NCBI GenBank assembly: GCA_036897625.1
Contig: JAYMTA010000879.1
Coordinates: 1 to 23,449, forward strand
From: Pelargonium cotyledonis
Taxonomy: Eukaryota > Streptophyta > Magnoliopsida > Geraniales > Geraniaceae
Direction: 5' to 3'
DNA: 23,449 nt
In this document: in pieces, positions 1 to 8,495 of the stretch
Layout: every line of letters begins with the position of its first letter
Numbering within the stretch: the first letter of the stretch is position 1
The notes under the pieces: generated by a model
Seen by the model: only the letters and a program-made list of their open reading frames with translations
Told to the model about the DNA's origin: nothing
The model's database searches: none
Translations under genes and position numbers: made by a program

Positions 1-802
1 TAACCTCTTCTCTTCATCTCATCACAAATGAAAAAAAATATGACCTTAGATATGACTTCAATAGCGGATGAAACAAAACCATTGTTCTAGCATCTCCGCA
101 ATCAATTAATCTTCATTCCGATGTTGATGTGATTGTGTCAGATTTCGAAAGAAGTTTTCTACATTACAAAACTCCTTCAAATCCAAAATACAAATTCAGC
201 TTGCAAATTCACAAAGTTCCATGAACTTATACTGTTAAATGCAAATTGCATTTTTAATTAAATTCACACAAATCAAAATTTGAAAAAACAAATAAAGAAA
301 AGACTTGAAAGAAATAAAATTTCAAAAAGAAAGAAAGGAAGAAATATATGTTAGCATTGTTGTGCCATCAAATATTCACTGTGAGTTTCGGTTATGGATA
401 AGCAGTGGAGTAGAACTATAAAAGTGGGGTAGTAAAGATAACTGTTAAATGGTGGTTATTATGGCTGAATATTTAAATAAATAAAAACTGTTTTTTCATT
501 TCTTTTTTGAATTCAAAAATTGTTTTAGATTTTTACTAAAATCTTTATATAAACAAATAAATTTCTTTTGAAACTCATGAACTGATATAGACGTGGTAGT
601 TATGATTGGTATTTTTTTGTTAAATTTGAAAACATTACAGCTATATAGTCATGTGTTGCTGTAACCATTTTTTTGGATAGTAACTGTAACCATTTGGATA
701 AGGGGAAAGAAGAAAAAAATTGTGTATAAAAAATAAATATATTGTAAAATTCTCGTAAAAGACACGTGGCTAGATGGGTTCTGGTTTATATATATATATA
801 GA
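1..802 (-). mobile_element. Helitron-like element, 5' part (3' end outside window)
   Basis: On the minus strand the segment starts with TC at 802-801, preceded by A (complement of t803), as expected for a Helitron inserted between A and T. The start reads TCTATATATATATATAAACC, followed by GCCACGTGTC, a start typical of plant Helitrons (AT-rich terminus, then a CACGTG/CACATG-like block). The rest is AT-rich and has no convincing ORF, so no Rep/helicase is seen. Blocks at about 120-170 and 310-350 resemble blocks at about 3440-3510 and 4085-4130 in the Helitron at 2283-4984, suggesting related families. The 3' terminus (hairpin plus CTRR) would lie left of position 1. The call rests on one terminus and the family resemblance. 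Confidence 0.45.
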
Positions 803-1256
803 TGGGAAATTAGACCCGACAATACGGATCAAATTTTGGGGGCGCTCGATACCTTACCTACCTGACCGACTTTGGGTCAGGTTTATGTTGAAAATTTTGA
901 GCCTAGGCGGGCAAGCCCGCAAACTCACCACATATTGTGCCTAAAACTGAAACCAACTCAAAATCCGACCAAACCCGAAGTACTTTTGGATTGGGTCGGA
1001 TTGAGTGAATCAACACCCTATTTGCCAGCTCGTGGGAATGAGAATCCAAAATAAAACATGGATTTTGCAATCCAAGACCAAAAAAATACTTGTATAATTC
1101 CATCATTCGTAAATCAAAATTAGATCTCTCTAAGAAGAGCTAATTAGCTAAATGACCTATTTTCATCTCAAAACAATGCATCATATATTGTTCATAAATA
1201 TACATATTTTTTCATCATGAAAGGAAGTTATAAACACAGCTAACTAGTGAAATCGT
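803..1256. other. Unassigned spacer with CCCGAC/CCCGAA-rich stretch
   Basis: No gene is recognised. The part at 850-1030 is rich in short Thr/Pro/Lys-like codons and repeated AAACCCGA/GGGTCGG motifs, and short ORFs overlap on both strands, which is more like a degraded repeat than coding sequence. The remainder is AT-rich. It lies just downstream of the last recognisable GDPDL exon, so the gene's missing 3' end may once have been here, but no domain residues can be read. Confidence 0.3.
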
Positions 1257-1532
1257 CATCATATGTAGACAGAAGTCTTGCCTACGACCACAAAGTGAGC
1301 AAAAGTCTTGATATCCTCAACAGTTGCATCAAGAGCATCACGAATTTCTTCATCGACCTTGTGGACAAGCTCATAATTGGTTTGCTCCTTGAATTTCATT
1401 AGAACAGATCTGTTAGTGGACTGAATCATAACTTTCTGGGCGGTTTTAGTTATCATAACCAGCTGCGCTCAATGCATCTAGGACAACATCAGTCACACCT
1501 AAGCCCTGATTTGATGCAAGATAGGCTGCATT
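1257..1532 (-). pseudogene. GDPDL (SHV3-like) second-domain exon, frameshifted
   Basis: Minus-strand exon of a glycerophosphodiester phosphodiesterase-like protein, a plant GPI-anchored cell-wall/membrane family needed for wall organisation (family knowledge). A splice acceptor TTTCGCAG precedes the first codon at 1532. The reading NAAYLASNQGLGVTDVVLDA matches the stretch of GDPDL domain 2 that usually reads 'NAAYLASKQGLDVVDVV'. After GYDN the frame is lost by a one-base indel near 1449-1454 and resumes as [19 protein letters not shown], ending in [20 protein letters not shown]. These match the family 'QKVLIQS...VLxxF' and 'VEEIKxFA' positions. The downstream end is uncertain. The catalytic half of the domain lies in the exon split by the Helitron. 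The frameshift makes this a pseudogene. Confidence 0.8.
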
Positions 1533-1795
1533 CTGCGAAACAAATAAGTAAACAAGTCATCTTCCCTGAAAATATTAAGAATTTTGTTTGTGCATACCAA
1601 ACATATTAGACAACCACAATGCGAGCAGCCCAATCATTAGATAGAGGGCTGGAACTAAATGATTCTTATTTAGTCATTGTTTTGGGGTTTTGCCTAAAAC
1701 AGCTATTCAGTTGCTCTATGGTTGGACATAGATTCTTTGAGAAAACAAATGAGAGAGGAAGACAATAGACTAGCACCTCTTTGCACCTTGTTGTG
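1533..1795 (-). other. Presumed GDPDL intron sequence
   Basis: This stretch lies between the exon acceptor at 1533-1535 and the GC-rich island. It is AT-rich without a readable domain, consistent with intron sequence of the decayed GDPDL gene. The family exon expected between the SLT-P exon (ending at 2234) and the NAAYLA exon is not recognisable here or at 2100-2233. That exon is either lost or too decayed to read. Confidence 0.35.
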
Positions 1796-2100
1796 TACTT
1801 AGCGAGGTGTCGCGTCCCGAAAGAATGGGCCTCCCTCGGGCGTCTTAATGGTGGTTTTTGCCGTTCAGCATGCTCCTATACTTTCGAGACAGATGCTGAT
1901 CGGTGTACTACTTGTGCAGGTATAACCTCTTTTGTCAGGATATACGCTTATATTGCTTGACGCCCATAAAAAAGGCTGGCACCTCTCTTCAGAAACGGGA
2001 GAAATAGGGTGCCGCGCAGGTGTGGTTCTCTTGGTGGTCACAGAGGGCCCAACTAGCTCGGCATGGAGGAGCATCAAGCTTCTCAGTTGAAGGTGGTATT
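1796..2100. other. GC-richer island of unknown origin
   Basis: About 300 bp that stand out from the AT-rich flanks by higher GC and CpG (CGCGTCCCG, GGTGCCGCGCAGG, GAGGGCCCAAC). A 70-codon minus-strand reading (2077-1865) and other short open stretches exist, but I recognise no domain. The composition would fit an organellar (mitochondrial) DNA insert or a captured gene fragment lying in the GDPDL intron. Neither source is established from the sequence. Confidence 0.4.
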
Positions 2101-2233
2101 GTTGCTTCTTCAGATATAAACTATATGGGATAATCTACAAAGGTTTCTGTTATCTAGCAAAGTTAATAAATAAAGGAGGTTGAACATCAATTCACTAAAA
2201 GAACAAAGAAAATGAAAACCAAAACTGCCTTAC

Positions 2234-2282
2234 GTGTCAAACTTTGAATCTCGGGCCATGTCAGGCTGAAGGTATATATATA
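2234..2282 (-). pseudogene. GDPDL exon, 3' part (downstream of Helitron insertion)
   Basis: Minus-strand continuation of the exon at 4985-5201. Directly after the Helitron's CTAG end comes a TA repeat, then codons YTFSLTWPEIQSLT. This is the GDPDL domain-2 stretch that follows SGSGI in the family ('IFTFSLTWEEIKSLTP'). The exon ends ACAC|GTAAGG, a good splice donor with a phase-1 break inside the conserved Pro codon. The TA run here is (TA)5. A continuous reading with the 5' part would need 4 bp less, which I interpret as later microsatellite growth. Confidence 0.85.
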
Positions 2283-2310
2283 CTAGATGGAGATCTCGTG
2301 CGGTGCACGG
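2283..2310 (-). repeat. Helitron 3' terminus: hairpin plus CTAG
   Basis: Read on the minus strand: stem CGTGC, loop ACC, stem GCACG, ten bases, then CTAG|T. The stem is short (5 bp plus a possible G-T pair). Hairpin spacing and the CTRR end are the diagnostic features of Helitron 3' ends, which act as the stop signal for rolling-circle transposition. Confidence 0.8.
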
Positions 2311-4799
2311 TGAAATATGATAAGAGAATTTGATACAAATGAATGGTGATTGGAAAATGATAGAAGTGTAAGAGAGGGTATAAATTGGTTAATTCCTAAT
2401 ACAAAACAAAAATAACAACCAGAAATGATCAAAAAAGTCTAATGCAAAAGTTCATGTACTAAATTATTTGTTTTTCCTATAAAATATAAGAAAGTGACAC
2501 ATATACAATGATGGTCGAACGATGGTGCTAGAAACGTCTTGTTGCTCGTTTTACTAATGAATTGCATTTTAAAAATCACTAAAAGAATATTATCATAAAA
2601 AAATTAACAAAAAACTAACACGGTCCGAATTGAATGAACATAAAACTGATGGACTTATAAAACGAACCGAAATCATTCAACCGGGTTGATCTGGTACATG
2701 TCGATTTGGTTAATTTTGGTATGTTGCACTTTATATGTTCAAGTTTTATAGCAAATTAACACTAAATTACTCTCCACTTACACTCCTCCGATCGACACAG
2801 ATAGAAAAACAGTAAGTCTCCTCCACTTATCCGCACAGATCTTGGTTAAAGTATTAGTTACAAAATTACTCTCTCTAAAGCATTGTCGGGTAGTAACATC
2901 CCAATTTCGGCCGAGCGAATTTGCATGTATGCAATAACATCATTCATATGCGAAAGTAGCCTCTAGTTTGTCACCAAACCAATCATAGTTGAAGAATAAA
3001 TATAACACAATACTTTTGTCATATTCTGATCTCAAATCGGCTTCATACCTGACTGAAATCCCTCAAGCTCATCTACCAACGACAACAACCAAAAATCAAG
3101 CGAGCCATTATATCCTAAAATCCTTCTGCCATTACTATCTCTAAACTTTACCAATAATTAATTTGGCTTTAATTTAAAATTTGTAAACAAAACATACTCA
3201 AAATCTTATCAAACCTCTCTTACTTTGAACCATATATTTGGTGCGCAAAATTCCCTCGTACTTGCCACTTTCAATCTTTGATAATATAGTAGGACTGTTT
3301 TTCATTTATTGAATCATCTATGTGAACCACAAACTTAAAAAAATATTTTCCAACATAGCTTTGATCAACCAAAATCATGTCTATGTGATGGTTATAACAT
3401 CTCTGCCCATAGATCTACCATTCCTCTTCGTATTGTGTTTTGCAATATGCGTTCCAATTTGTGATTGTGGTCTGTGAAAATTGCTAAAAGTTTTTCATAT
3501 TACAAAATTTCACTAAACCACAAACACTAACTGACCCTATAAATTCACACCACCAAATAAAATCTTCATATGCAAAATGCGTTTTCATATATGTTCACAT
3601 AATAGTTTGTCCAACTTTTGAAGCATTGTTTAATTAATGATACTAAAACACTAATTAATAGTCATTTTCTCTCTGACTATATATATATATATGCACAAAT
3701 ACTATTACATACTAACAATAAAAAATGCATTTCAATTAAAAAAAATTGTATTTGCTATTCATATTTTCATGCTTGTTCATATTTGTTATTTTTTTTTACC
3801 GGTGCTTGTTCACATTTGTTTAATTATATAAATAATCTACAATATTTTTCATTTTTGTTTACAATTCTATATGCAAAAATTGTAACCACACTCCTTTAAA
3901 TTTACAAAAATATTGTAACCACATAAAACTTCAAAATTTAATGCTGCATGAGAGATAAATAATCGGGTGCAATAGTGAAGGGACAATGCATCCACTGTTT
4001 TGAAAATGCCGGGATTCATGTATTTCACGAGTTAGATGTAATTAACATACTTCAAAATCAAGATGCAAAAATTAAAATAAATAAAATAAAAAATCTTCAA
4101 AGAAAGGAAGAAGTAGACGGTGGTAATAGCAGATGATATTGACAACGAATCAAGACTGACATTTAAATGGTTGTAGTCGTTTAAAAAAAATGGTTGTAGT
4201 CAGCAGGAGCAATATGAAGAAGCAATACATCTATATAATGAAGATATATAACAATATAGGAGATAGAAGAAGTGGGTGCATGCACGGTGGTTACTTCTTC
4301 TAATGGGTGGTAATTCATTAATTAATGGGTAGTTACTTTTTTTTAGATCAGTAATGAGTAGTTACTTAATAGCAAAAAACTGTTTTGTCAATATTGAGTA
4401 AACTGATTTGAAAAAAATATATATATTGTGTAAACTGTGAAGAAGATAACTGAAATTTTTTTTTGTTAAATCCAAAAAGATAACTAACTCCCATTATCCT
4501 TTTGCAATAGAAAAGAGAAGAAGTTCAAGAAATGAAAAAGATAACTGAATTCATTTCGAAAAATAAAAGAAGACAACTGAATTTTAGTTAATTTATATAT
4601 ATAAATTTTAGAATATATTCTTTTTTTTTTTTTGAACGGTTATAATATATTCATATCATTTACAAAAAAAATTTCATTCTTCTCCCATTATCTTTAAGTT
4701 ATTTCACAAAAAAAACTGTTCTCTATTTCAGCTGTTTCACAAAATAAAATTGATCTCAATTCCATTGTCTCTTTCCTGCAACAAAAAACAATTTTTTTG

Positions 4800-4973
4800 A
4801 TATTATTATAATAAATAAATAAATAATTCAAAAAATTCAAAGAATCAGTTAAACGAACACCTCAGCACCCAAGGTGCAGCTTTTTTATATTATTATAATA
4901 AATAAATAAATAATTCAATAAAATTCAAAAAATCAATGAAGCGACACCTCAGCACCCAAGGTGCAGCTTTATA
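4800..4973. repeat. 87-bp tandem duplication at the Helitron 5' end
   Basis: Two adjacent copies, about 4800-4886 and 4887-4973, with a period of 87 bp. Each contains an ATATTATTATAATAAATAAA block, an ATTCAAAAA/ATTCAATAAA block and ACACCTCAGCACCCAAGGTG ending in CAGCTTT. Inside is a small palindrome GCACC-CAA-GGTGC. The copies differ at several positions, so the duplication is not recent. It sits at the element's 5' terminus, so the outer copy carries the functional TC end. Confidence 0.85.
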
Positions 4974-4984
4974 TATATTAATGA

Positions 4985-5201
4985 TTCCACTGCCTGCCTT
5001 AATATCTGGGATACTTGTCGAACGATTCCTGAACTCTGATTGTGCAACTGATATACTCGCAAACAGATCTATAGAACCTAAGCAAAATGGCGTCCCGTCT
5101 TTCGCCATTTGAACGGAATAGTCAAGAATATCCACACCATCAGAAATAGCTTTGGTATATGAGAAGTTGGAACAACCAGGGTAGTCTCCACTTGCGCCAT
5201 T
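4985..5201 (-). pseudogene. GDPDL exon, 5' part, start of second GDPD domain
   Basis: Minus-strand exon beginning after acceptor GTGCACCAG at 5202. It reads NGASGDYPGCSNFSYTKAIS, then DGVDILDYSVQMAKDGTPFC, then SEFRNRSTSIPDIKAGSG. This is the opening of the second GDPD domain of plant GDPDL/SHV3 proteins ('ISxNGASGDYPGCTDLAYxKA', 'GAD.IDCSVQMSKDG.PFC', 'FRNRSTxIPEI..GSGI'). The frame is intact for 72 codons and breaks exactly at the Helitron boundary (4984). The family 'DCSVQ' position has Tyr instead of Cys. Function in the living family is in cell-wall and membrane organisation as a GPI-anchored surface protein, and some members have phosphodiesterase activity. This copy is dead. Confidence 0.9.
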
Positions 5202-5459
5202 CTGGTGCACGAGTATGTTGAAAGAAATAGGTCAGCATATATTAACAAATTGAGTCGTCAAAATATGCCATTAGGCTATCAAGGCATAGAACACAACCAA
5301 ATTTATTCTTAAGCACCATATATATAGTAGCGGCATACAAACAACTAGCTATTTAAATTCAATTTCAACATATGGAAAACTTTTGTCTTGGCAAAGACAG
5401 AAGATGATGAAATTCAAGCACATGAACGAATTAACAAGGGCTAAATCAAAGTTACCCAA
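5202..5459 (-). other. Presumed GDPDL intron
   Basis: AT-rich sequence between the probable domain-1 fragment and the domain-2 exon. It ends in a pyrimidine-containing tract and GTGCACCAG acceptor on the minus strand. No domain sequence is readable. Confidence 0.4.
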
Positions 5460-5540
5460 CATTCTTGGGACAAGAAACTCCACTATTTTCAGCATATTAG
5501 AATCTTCCATGTAACTTGGAGGATTCGGAACAGGTTCCAA
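5460..5540 (-). pseudogene. Possible GDPDL first-domain fragment
   Basis: Minus-strand reading EPVPNPPSYMEDSNMLKIVE then FLVPRML, followed by GGTAAC, a plausible splice donor. The order EP-x-N-x-x-Y-x-x-N-x-x-x-I-x-x-F-(gap)-LVPK/R resembles the domain-1 stretch of GDPDL proteins ('[29 protein letters not shown]'), with a short deletion. It has the right strand and lies upstream of domain 2, as expected. An in-frame stop directly precedes it, so it is a remnant at best. The similarity is weak and judged by eye. Confidence 0.4.
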
Positions 5541-6353
5541 TCAAACTTATTAGTTCGAGAATATATTCCTTGTGTCACTGGCCAGTAACAAACAAACTTT
5601 TAGTTAATTTATCTGAAATAATTACCCTGTAAAATACTCTGAATTTCCAATTACTCATTTATTGTATTAGAGTTTTGTTCTTACAGAGAAACTTACACAA
5701 ACAGGCAGACATATACTCATAAATAAAATAGATATAAGACAATATCACATTCTTTCTAAAGTCCTACCTTGGAGTTCAATGGATCCACCACAGGGCATCA
5801 TGGCCACAAACTAGAAGCAAACCAACCATAAATGAACATATAAGAGAAAACCTAGTAACATAGTAAACTTGCAGTTAATATGCTTTAATTAAATGCAGTA
5901 GACATCGCCAATGAGAACTCCCATGTGCGCATGGAGTGTGAAAATTGAGTCTCCATCACAAATTGTTCCACATAATGTAGAATACATACTGAACAAAGAA
6001 GATATCATTCACTTTGGGACGGAGGGAGTAATCAATTATGTTTTTGCATTTTTATATGAGAAAAATGGGAGTAAGTGTATTGACTTAAAGTTAAATCAAT
6101 GAATTAATCAAAACTACATATTTGATGTTATTATCATGTCACATAAGGTTTTAGTTCATATTAATCTTCATCTGTGATAGATAAAACGACAATGTTTTAT
6201 TTTCTTAAAGAAAACCACGTTCCTCAAAAAATAAAAATGAAACTCTGTCTATCAATCTATAAGAGTTAGAGTCTAATGTGTATCAATAACTTTGTTTAAA
6301 ATCTTATAAGAATGATTATGTGACATTAAAATCGGCTACAATTATAACATGAA
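5541..6353. other. Unassigned AT-rich spacer
   Basis: No identifiable gene. A minus-strand stretch (about 5985-5889) reads GTICDGDSIFTLHAHMGVLI before a stop and looks somewhat coding, but I cannot assign it. It could be another decayed exon. The segment also contains one Stowaway-like terminus near 6005-6028. The remainder is simple AT-rich sequence. Confidence 0.3.
6005..6028. repeat. Stowaway-like MITE terminus (single end)
   Basis: The segment ends with TTTGGGACGGAGGGAG followed by TA (6029-6030), the reverse complement of the common plant Stowaway (Tc1/mariner MITE) end CTCCCTCCGTCCCAAA, with the expected TA target. No matching left end is visible upstream, so this is a truncated copy. 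Confidence 0.5.
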
Positions 6354-6776
6354 TTTTTTTTTTTTTTGGATCCAAACAACAACTTTATTCAAATATCAAG
6401 AACCACAAGATGAGATACAACCAGTAAACTGGTATACCCAAATCTGACCCGTACATAGACATAGAGGCCCGACCCAAACCAAACCCGAAGTCGTTGATCA
6501 ATAAGCTAAGGAGACTTTAATCGTCTCTTTGAATACCAACCATAGAGAAAAACATAAAGCTAAATTCGATTACCCTATAACCACACTGAGTCAACAAACC
6601 TATCACAGACATCTCGGGTCCTAACAAGAGACCCAAGACGACTGACCCATCAAGGTAATCTAAACCCACAACCTCACACGCACCATGAACCAAGCCCGAC
6701 TTAAGAATCCCTCTCCGGGATCCTTCCCTACCTATCACTGGCCCGCCACCTCCATTACAGAAGTTCCTCCTCGGCC
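6354..6776 (-). other. LINE ORF1 tail and 3' UTR
   Basis: Between the ORF1 stop and the poly(A). It includes a shorter overlapping ORF (6780-6517) beginning MRPRRNFCNGGGGPVIGREG, likely continuing the basic, Gly-rich ORF1 tail in another frame. Next come a GT-rich, TCGGG-containing 3' UTR and the terminal GAATAAAG motif. There is no trace of the ORF2 start motif WNCRGLG. Confidence 0.55.
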
Positions 6777-7862
6777 TCATTTATCCAAGCAGACCTTATC
6801 AGCTTGGTCTGTCATGATCTCAACCTCCTGCCCACTTACCTCGCCATTCACCCTCTTACGTTTGCCATCCAATAGTGTAACACCTTTTCTCGCCTCCTTC
6901 TCGCCAACCCGTTCCTTTGTGATAGCCGGTCTAATCTCCATCGGAGATGCACTATTCCACCCCTCCTCATCACCCCTGAGCCACCTCGCCCCTATATACG
7001 TCCCCGACCTCCTACCTAGGGCTAGCAACCATAATCCATATGCTCTCTCCTCTCCAACCTCTGGATGTTTGATCAACTCTTTCCATTGGGGGTCCCCATG
7101 ACCCATGATCTTGCAGTAAAAATAGAAGTGAGGAAGTTTTTCATACTTGAACGTGATCCAGGACCACGTACCCCCCCACACATGTTTAACCCTCCACCTC
7201 TTTTTTTTTGGCACACGGATATCCACCATGACCCTCACTCGCATATACGAGGTCCAATTCCAGGTAAAATTATATGGATCCATCTCCATATACTTTCCAA
7301 TGTAGTACCCCACACTCTGACAGACTTTCTCAGTGAGAAACCCCTCTGGCAAGTCATGTAGTTGCACCCATAAACTCAGTTCAAACAAATCAACCTTTGT
7401 TGGTATATCCCCCGGCTTCAGCCACCTACAGATCAGAGCATGGTGGTTGAAAATCCATGCCCCCTATACTACCCTTTTCACATTTTCCTTGTGATAAAAC
7501 TCATAGATGAAACATTGTTCTGTTAGAGCCAAACGATCATCCATAATTTCCATAGCATTCATCTTGGCCGCTGGTTTCTAGATCGAGGCCATCATATTCT
7601 TCATGACATCGAAATGAATTACTGTTTGGGTCAAAAAGTACTCGGTGATCCTCCATTTCTGAATCCCATCAGGTTCTACCGCCTCCTCCGCCACGTTCAC
7701 CTCTAACCCCCCATCGTCCTCGCCGGCGATGGCCAGCAACCCCATTTCTCGTCCCAACCAGTCCAATTCGCCGGACTCAGCCATACCTCCACTGACACTA
7801 AACTGTTTCTCTTTTTCTTCCACAAAAATTCCAACCAACCACCCTACATCCACTCTTCCCAC
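6777..7862 (-). pseudogene. LINE ORF1 protein (DUF4283 + degenerate zf-CCHC_4)
   Basis: Nucleic-acid-binding ORF1 protein of a plant L1-type LINE, read on the minus strand in one frame with two in-frame stops. The likely start is MAESGELDWLGREMG near 7785, although the frame is open from 7862. DUF4283 signature: TEYFLTQTVIHFDVMKNMMA then a stop where Trp is expected, then KP, FIYEFYHKENVKRVV, a second stop, and GAWIFNHHALI. Then come LWVQLHDLPEGFLTEKVCQ, IGKYMEMDPYNF, YMRVRVMVDIRVP and WITFKYEKLPHFYFYCKIMG. The zinc knuckle is damaged (YFYCKIMGHGDPQW: one Cys and the His retained, first and last Cys lost). The last 203 codons (7388-6777) are uninterrupted. Confidence 0.8.
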
Positions 7863-7989
7863 GTCTTCTCCGCCTCTCGCTCACCTTTAACGTCGTCGGA
7901 CTAAGCCCTCTAGCCGTCGCGCCGCGCCGCCTTTAATGCCTTTAACCTAAAAAAAAACTAAATGCCTAGAGAGAGCATACTGACACGGG

Positions 7990-8261
7990 TTGTAACGTGG
8001 ATTTAATTAAAAAAAAATTTAAAGTCTAATAACTCAAAACAGTCTAAACTCTAATTATAATTAACATATAATTGTAAATTATATCAAATAGAACATTTTT
8101 ATGAGAAAAATCATAATAGCAAGTTTGACATCAAACATTAATAATTGTAGATATGAAAAAATAAATATAGGGAGAAAATATTAATGCATTTAAACAAATA
8201 ACAATATCCTCACCCCCCAATGGGTGGTTGTAGCCATATAAAATATATATATATATATATA
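7990..8261. other. AT-rich spacer with TA microsatellite
   Basis: No gene is seen. AT-rich sequence ends in a (TA)n run (about 8236-8263) directly against the MITE terminus at 8264. TA targets are preferred by Stowaway elements. Confidence 0.6.
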
Positions 8262-8263
8262 TA

Positions 8264-8495
8264 CTCCCTCCATCCCAAAAATGAGTGTCATGTTTAGCTA
8301 TTTTTCTTGCATTTTTGTCCCAAAATAAGTGTCTTGTTTCCTTTTCTAGTAAGTTAGTTATGCATGAACTGTCAATAATATCCTTATAAAAAGTTAGTTG
8401 ATCATGAGGATACAATAGTAAACATATCACACCACCAGAAAGTAGAAAAAATCATAAATACATGGAACATTTGCAAAACATTGGGGATGACAGTC
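8264..8495 (+). mobile_element. Stowaway-like MITE or related repeat, 5' end
   Basis: Starts CTCCCTCCATCCCAAAAATG right after TA (8262-8263), the standard left end of plant Stowaway-type Tc1/mariner MITEs. The phrase CCCAAAAATGAGTGTCATG (from 8274) is repeated as CCCAAAATAAGTGTCTTG about 47 bp later. No clear inverted right end (GGGACGGAGGGAG) is found. A weak candidate is TTGGGGATGACAG near 8481-8493, so the right boundary is a guess. No transposase. Confidence 0.55.

Larger units (their letters stand above)
2283..4984 (-). mobile_element. Non-autonomous Helitron inserted in a GDPDL exon
   Basis: A complete Helitron-like element of 2,702 bp on the minus strand. The 5' end is TC (4984-4983) after a host A. 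The 3' end is CTAG (2286-2283) before a host T, so insertion is between A and T with no target-site duplication. A short hairpin (CGTGC-ACC-GCACG, 2309-2297) lies 10 nt before the CTAG, the standard Helitron 3' architecture. Both boundaries are independently set by the host exon, which reads GSGI up to 4985 and YTFSLTW from 2282. The interior is AT-rich with no Rep or helicase ORF, so it depended on an autonomous partner. The 5' 180 bp contain an 87-bp tandem duplication. The largest internal ORF (3618-3899, 93 aa) is a low-complexity AT artefact. Confidence 0.85.
6354..7989 (-). mobile_element. LINE (plant L1-type) copy with ORF1 only, poly(A) tailed
   Basis: Minus-strand retrotransposon copy. 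The 3' end is a 14-base poly(A) (poly-T at 6354-6367) preceded by TTTGAATAAAGTTG and GTTTGGATCC, as in plant L1 tails. The body encodes an ORF1 protein (7862-6777) with DUF4283 and a zinc-knuckle region. ORF2 (endonuclease/RT) is absent: ORF1 runs almost directly into the 3' UTR. A possible diverged target-site duplication flanks it: TTATAACATGAA (6342-6353) and TTGTAACGTGGA (7990-8001), 9/12 identical with three A/G transitions. The copy is either an internal deletion product or a non-autonomous ORF1-only derivative. Confidence 0.7.

Noticed and set aside
903-1106. 67-codon minus-strand ORF and overlapping 60-codon plus-strand ORF
   Set aside because: Both read a CCCGA/GGGTC-rich repeat-like stretch with no domain, and they shadow each other.
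3618-3899. 93-codon plus-strand ORF inside the Helitron
   Set aside because: Low-complexity AT-rich reading full of Ile/Tyr/Phe; no domain and no support from context.
5889-5985. Minus-strand reading GTICDGDSIFTLHAHMGVLI
   Set aside because: Looks coding by eye but cannot be assigned to GDPDL or any other family; too short to claim.
6685-7361. Plus-strand ORFs of 138 and 98 codons
   Set aside because: They lie opposite the minus-strand LINE ORF1, which has clear DUF4283 motifs; they are antisense shadows.
8131-8430. 99-codon minus-strand ORF
   Set aside because: Spans a TA microsatellite and a MITE end; reads IYIYIYIY and has no domain.
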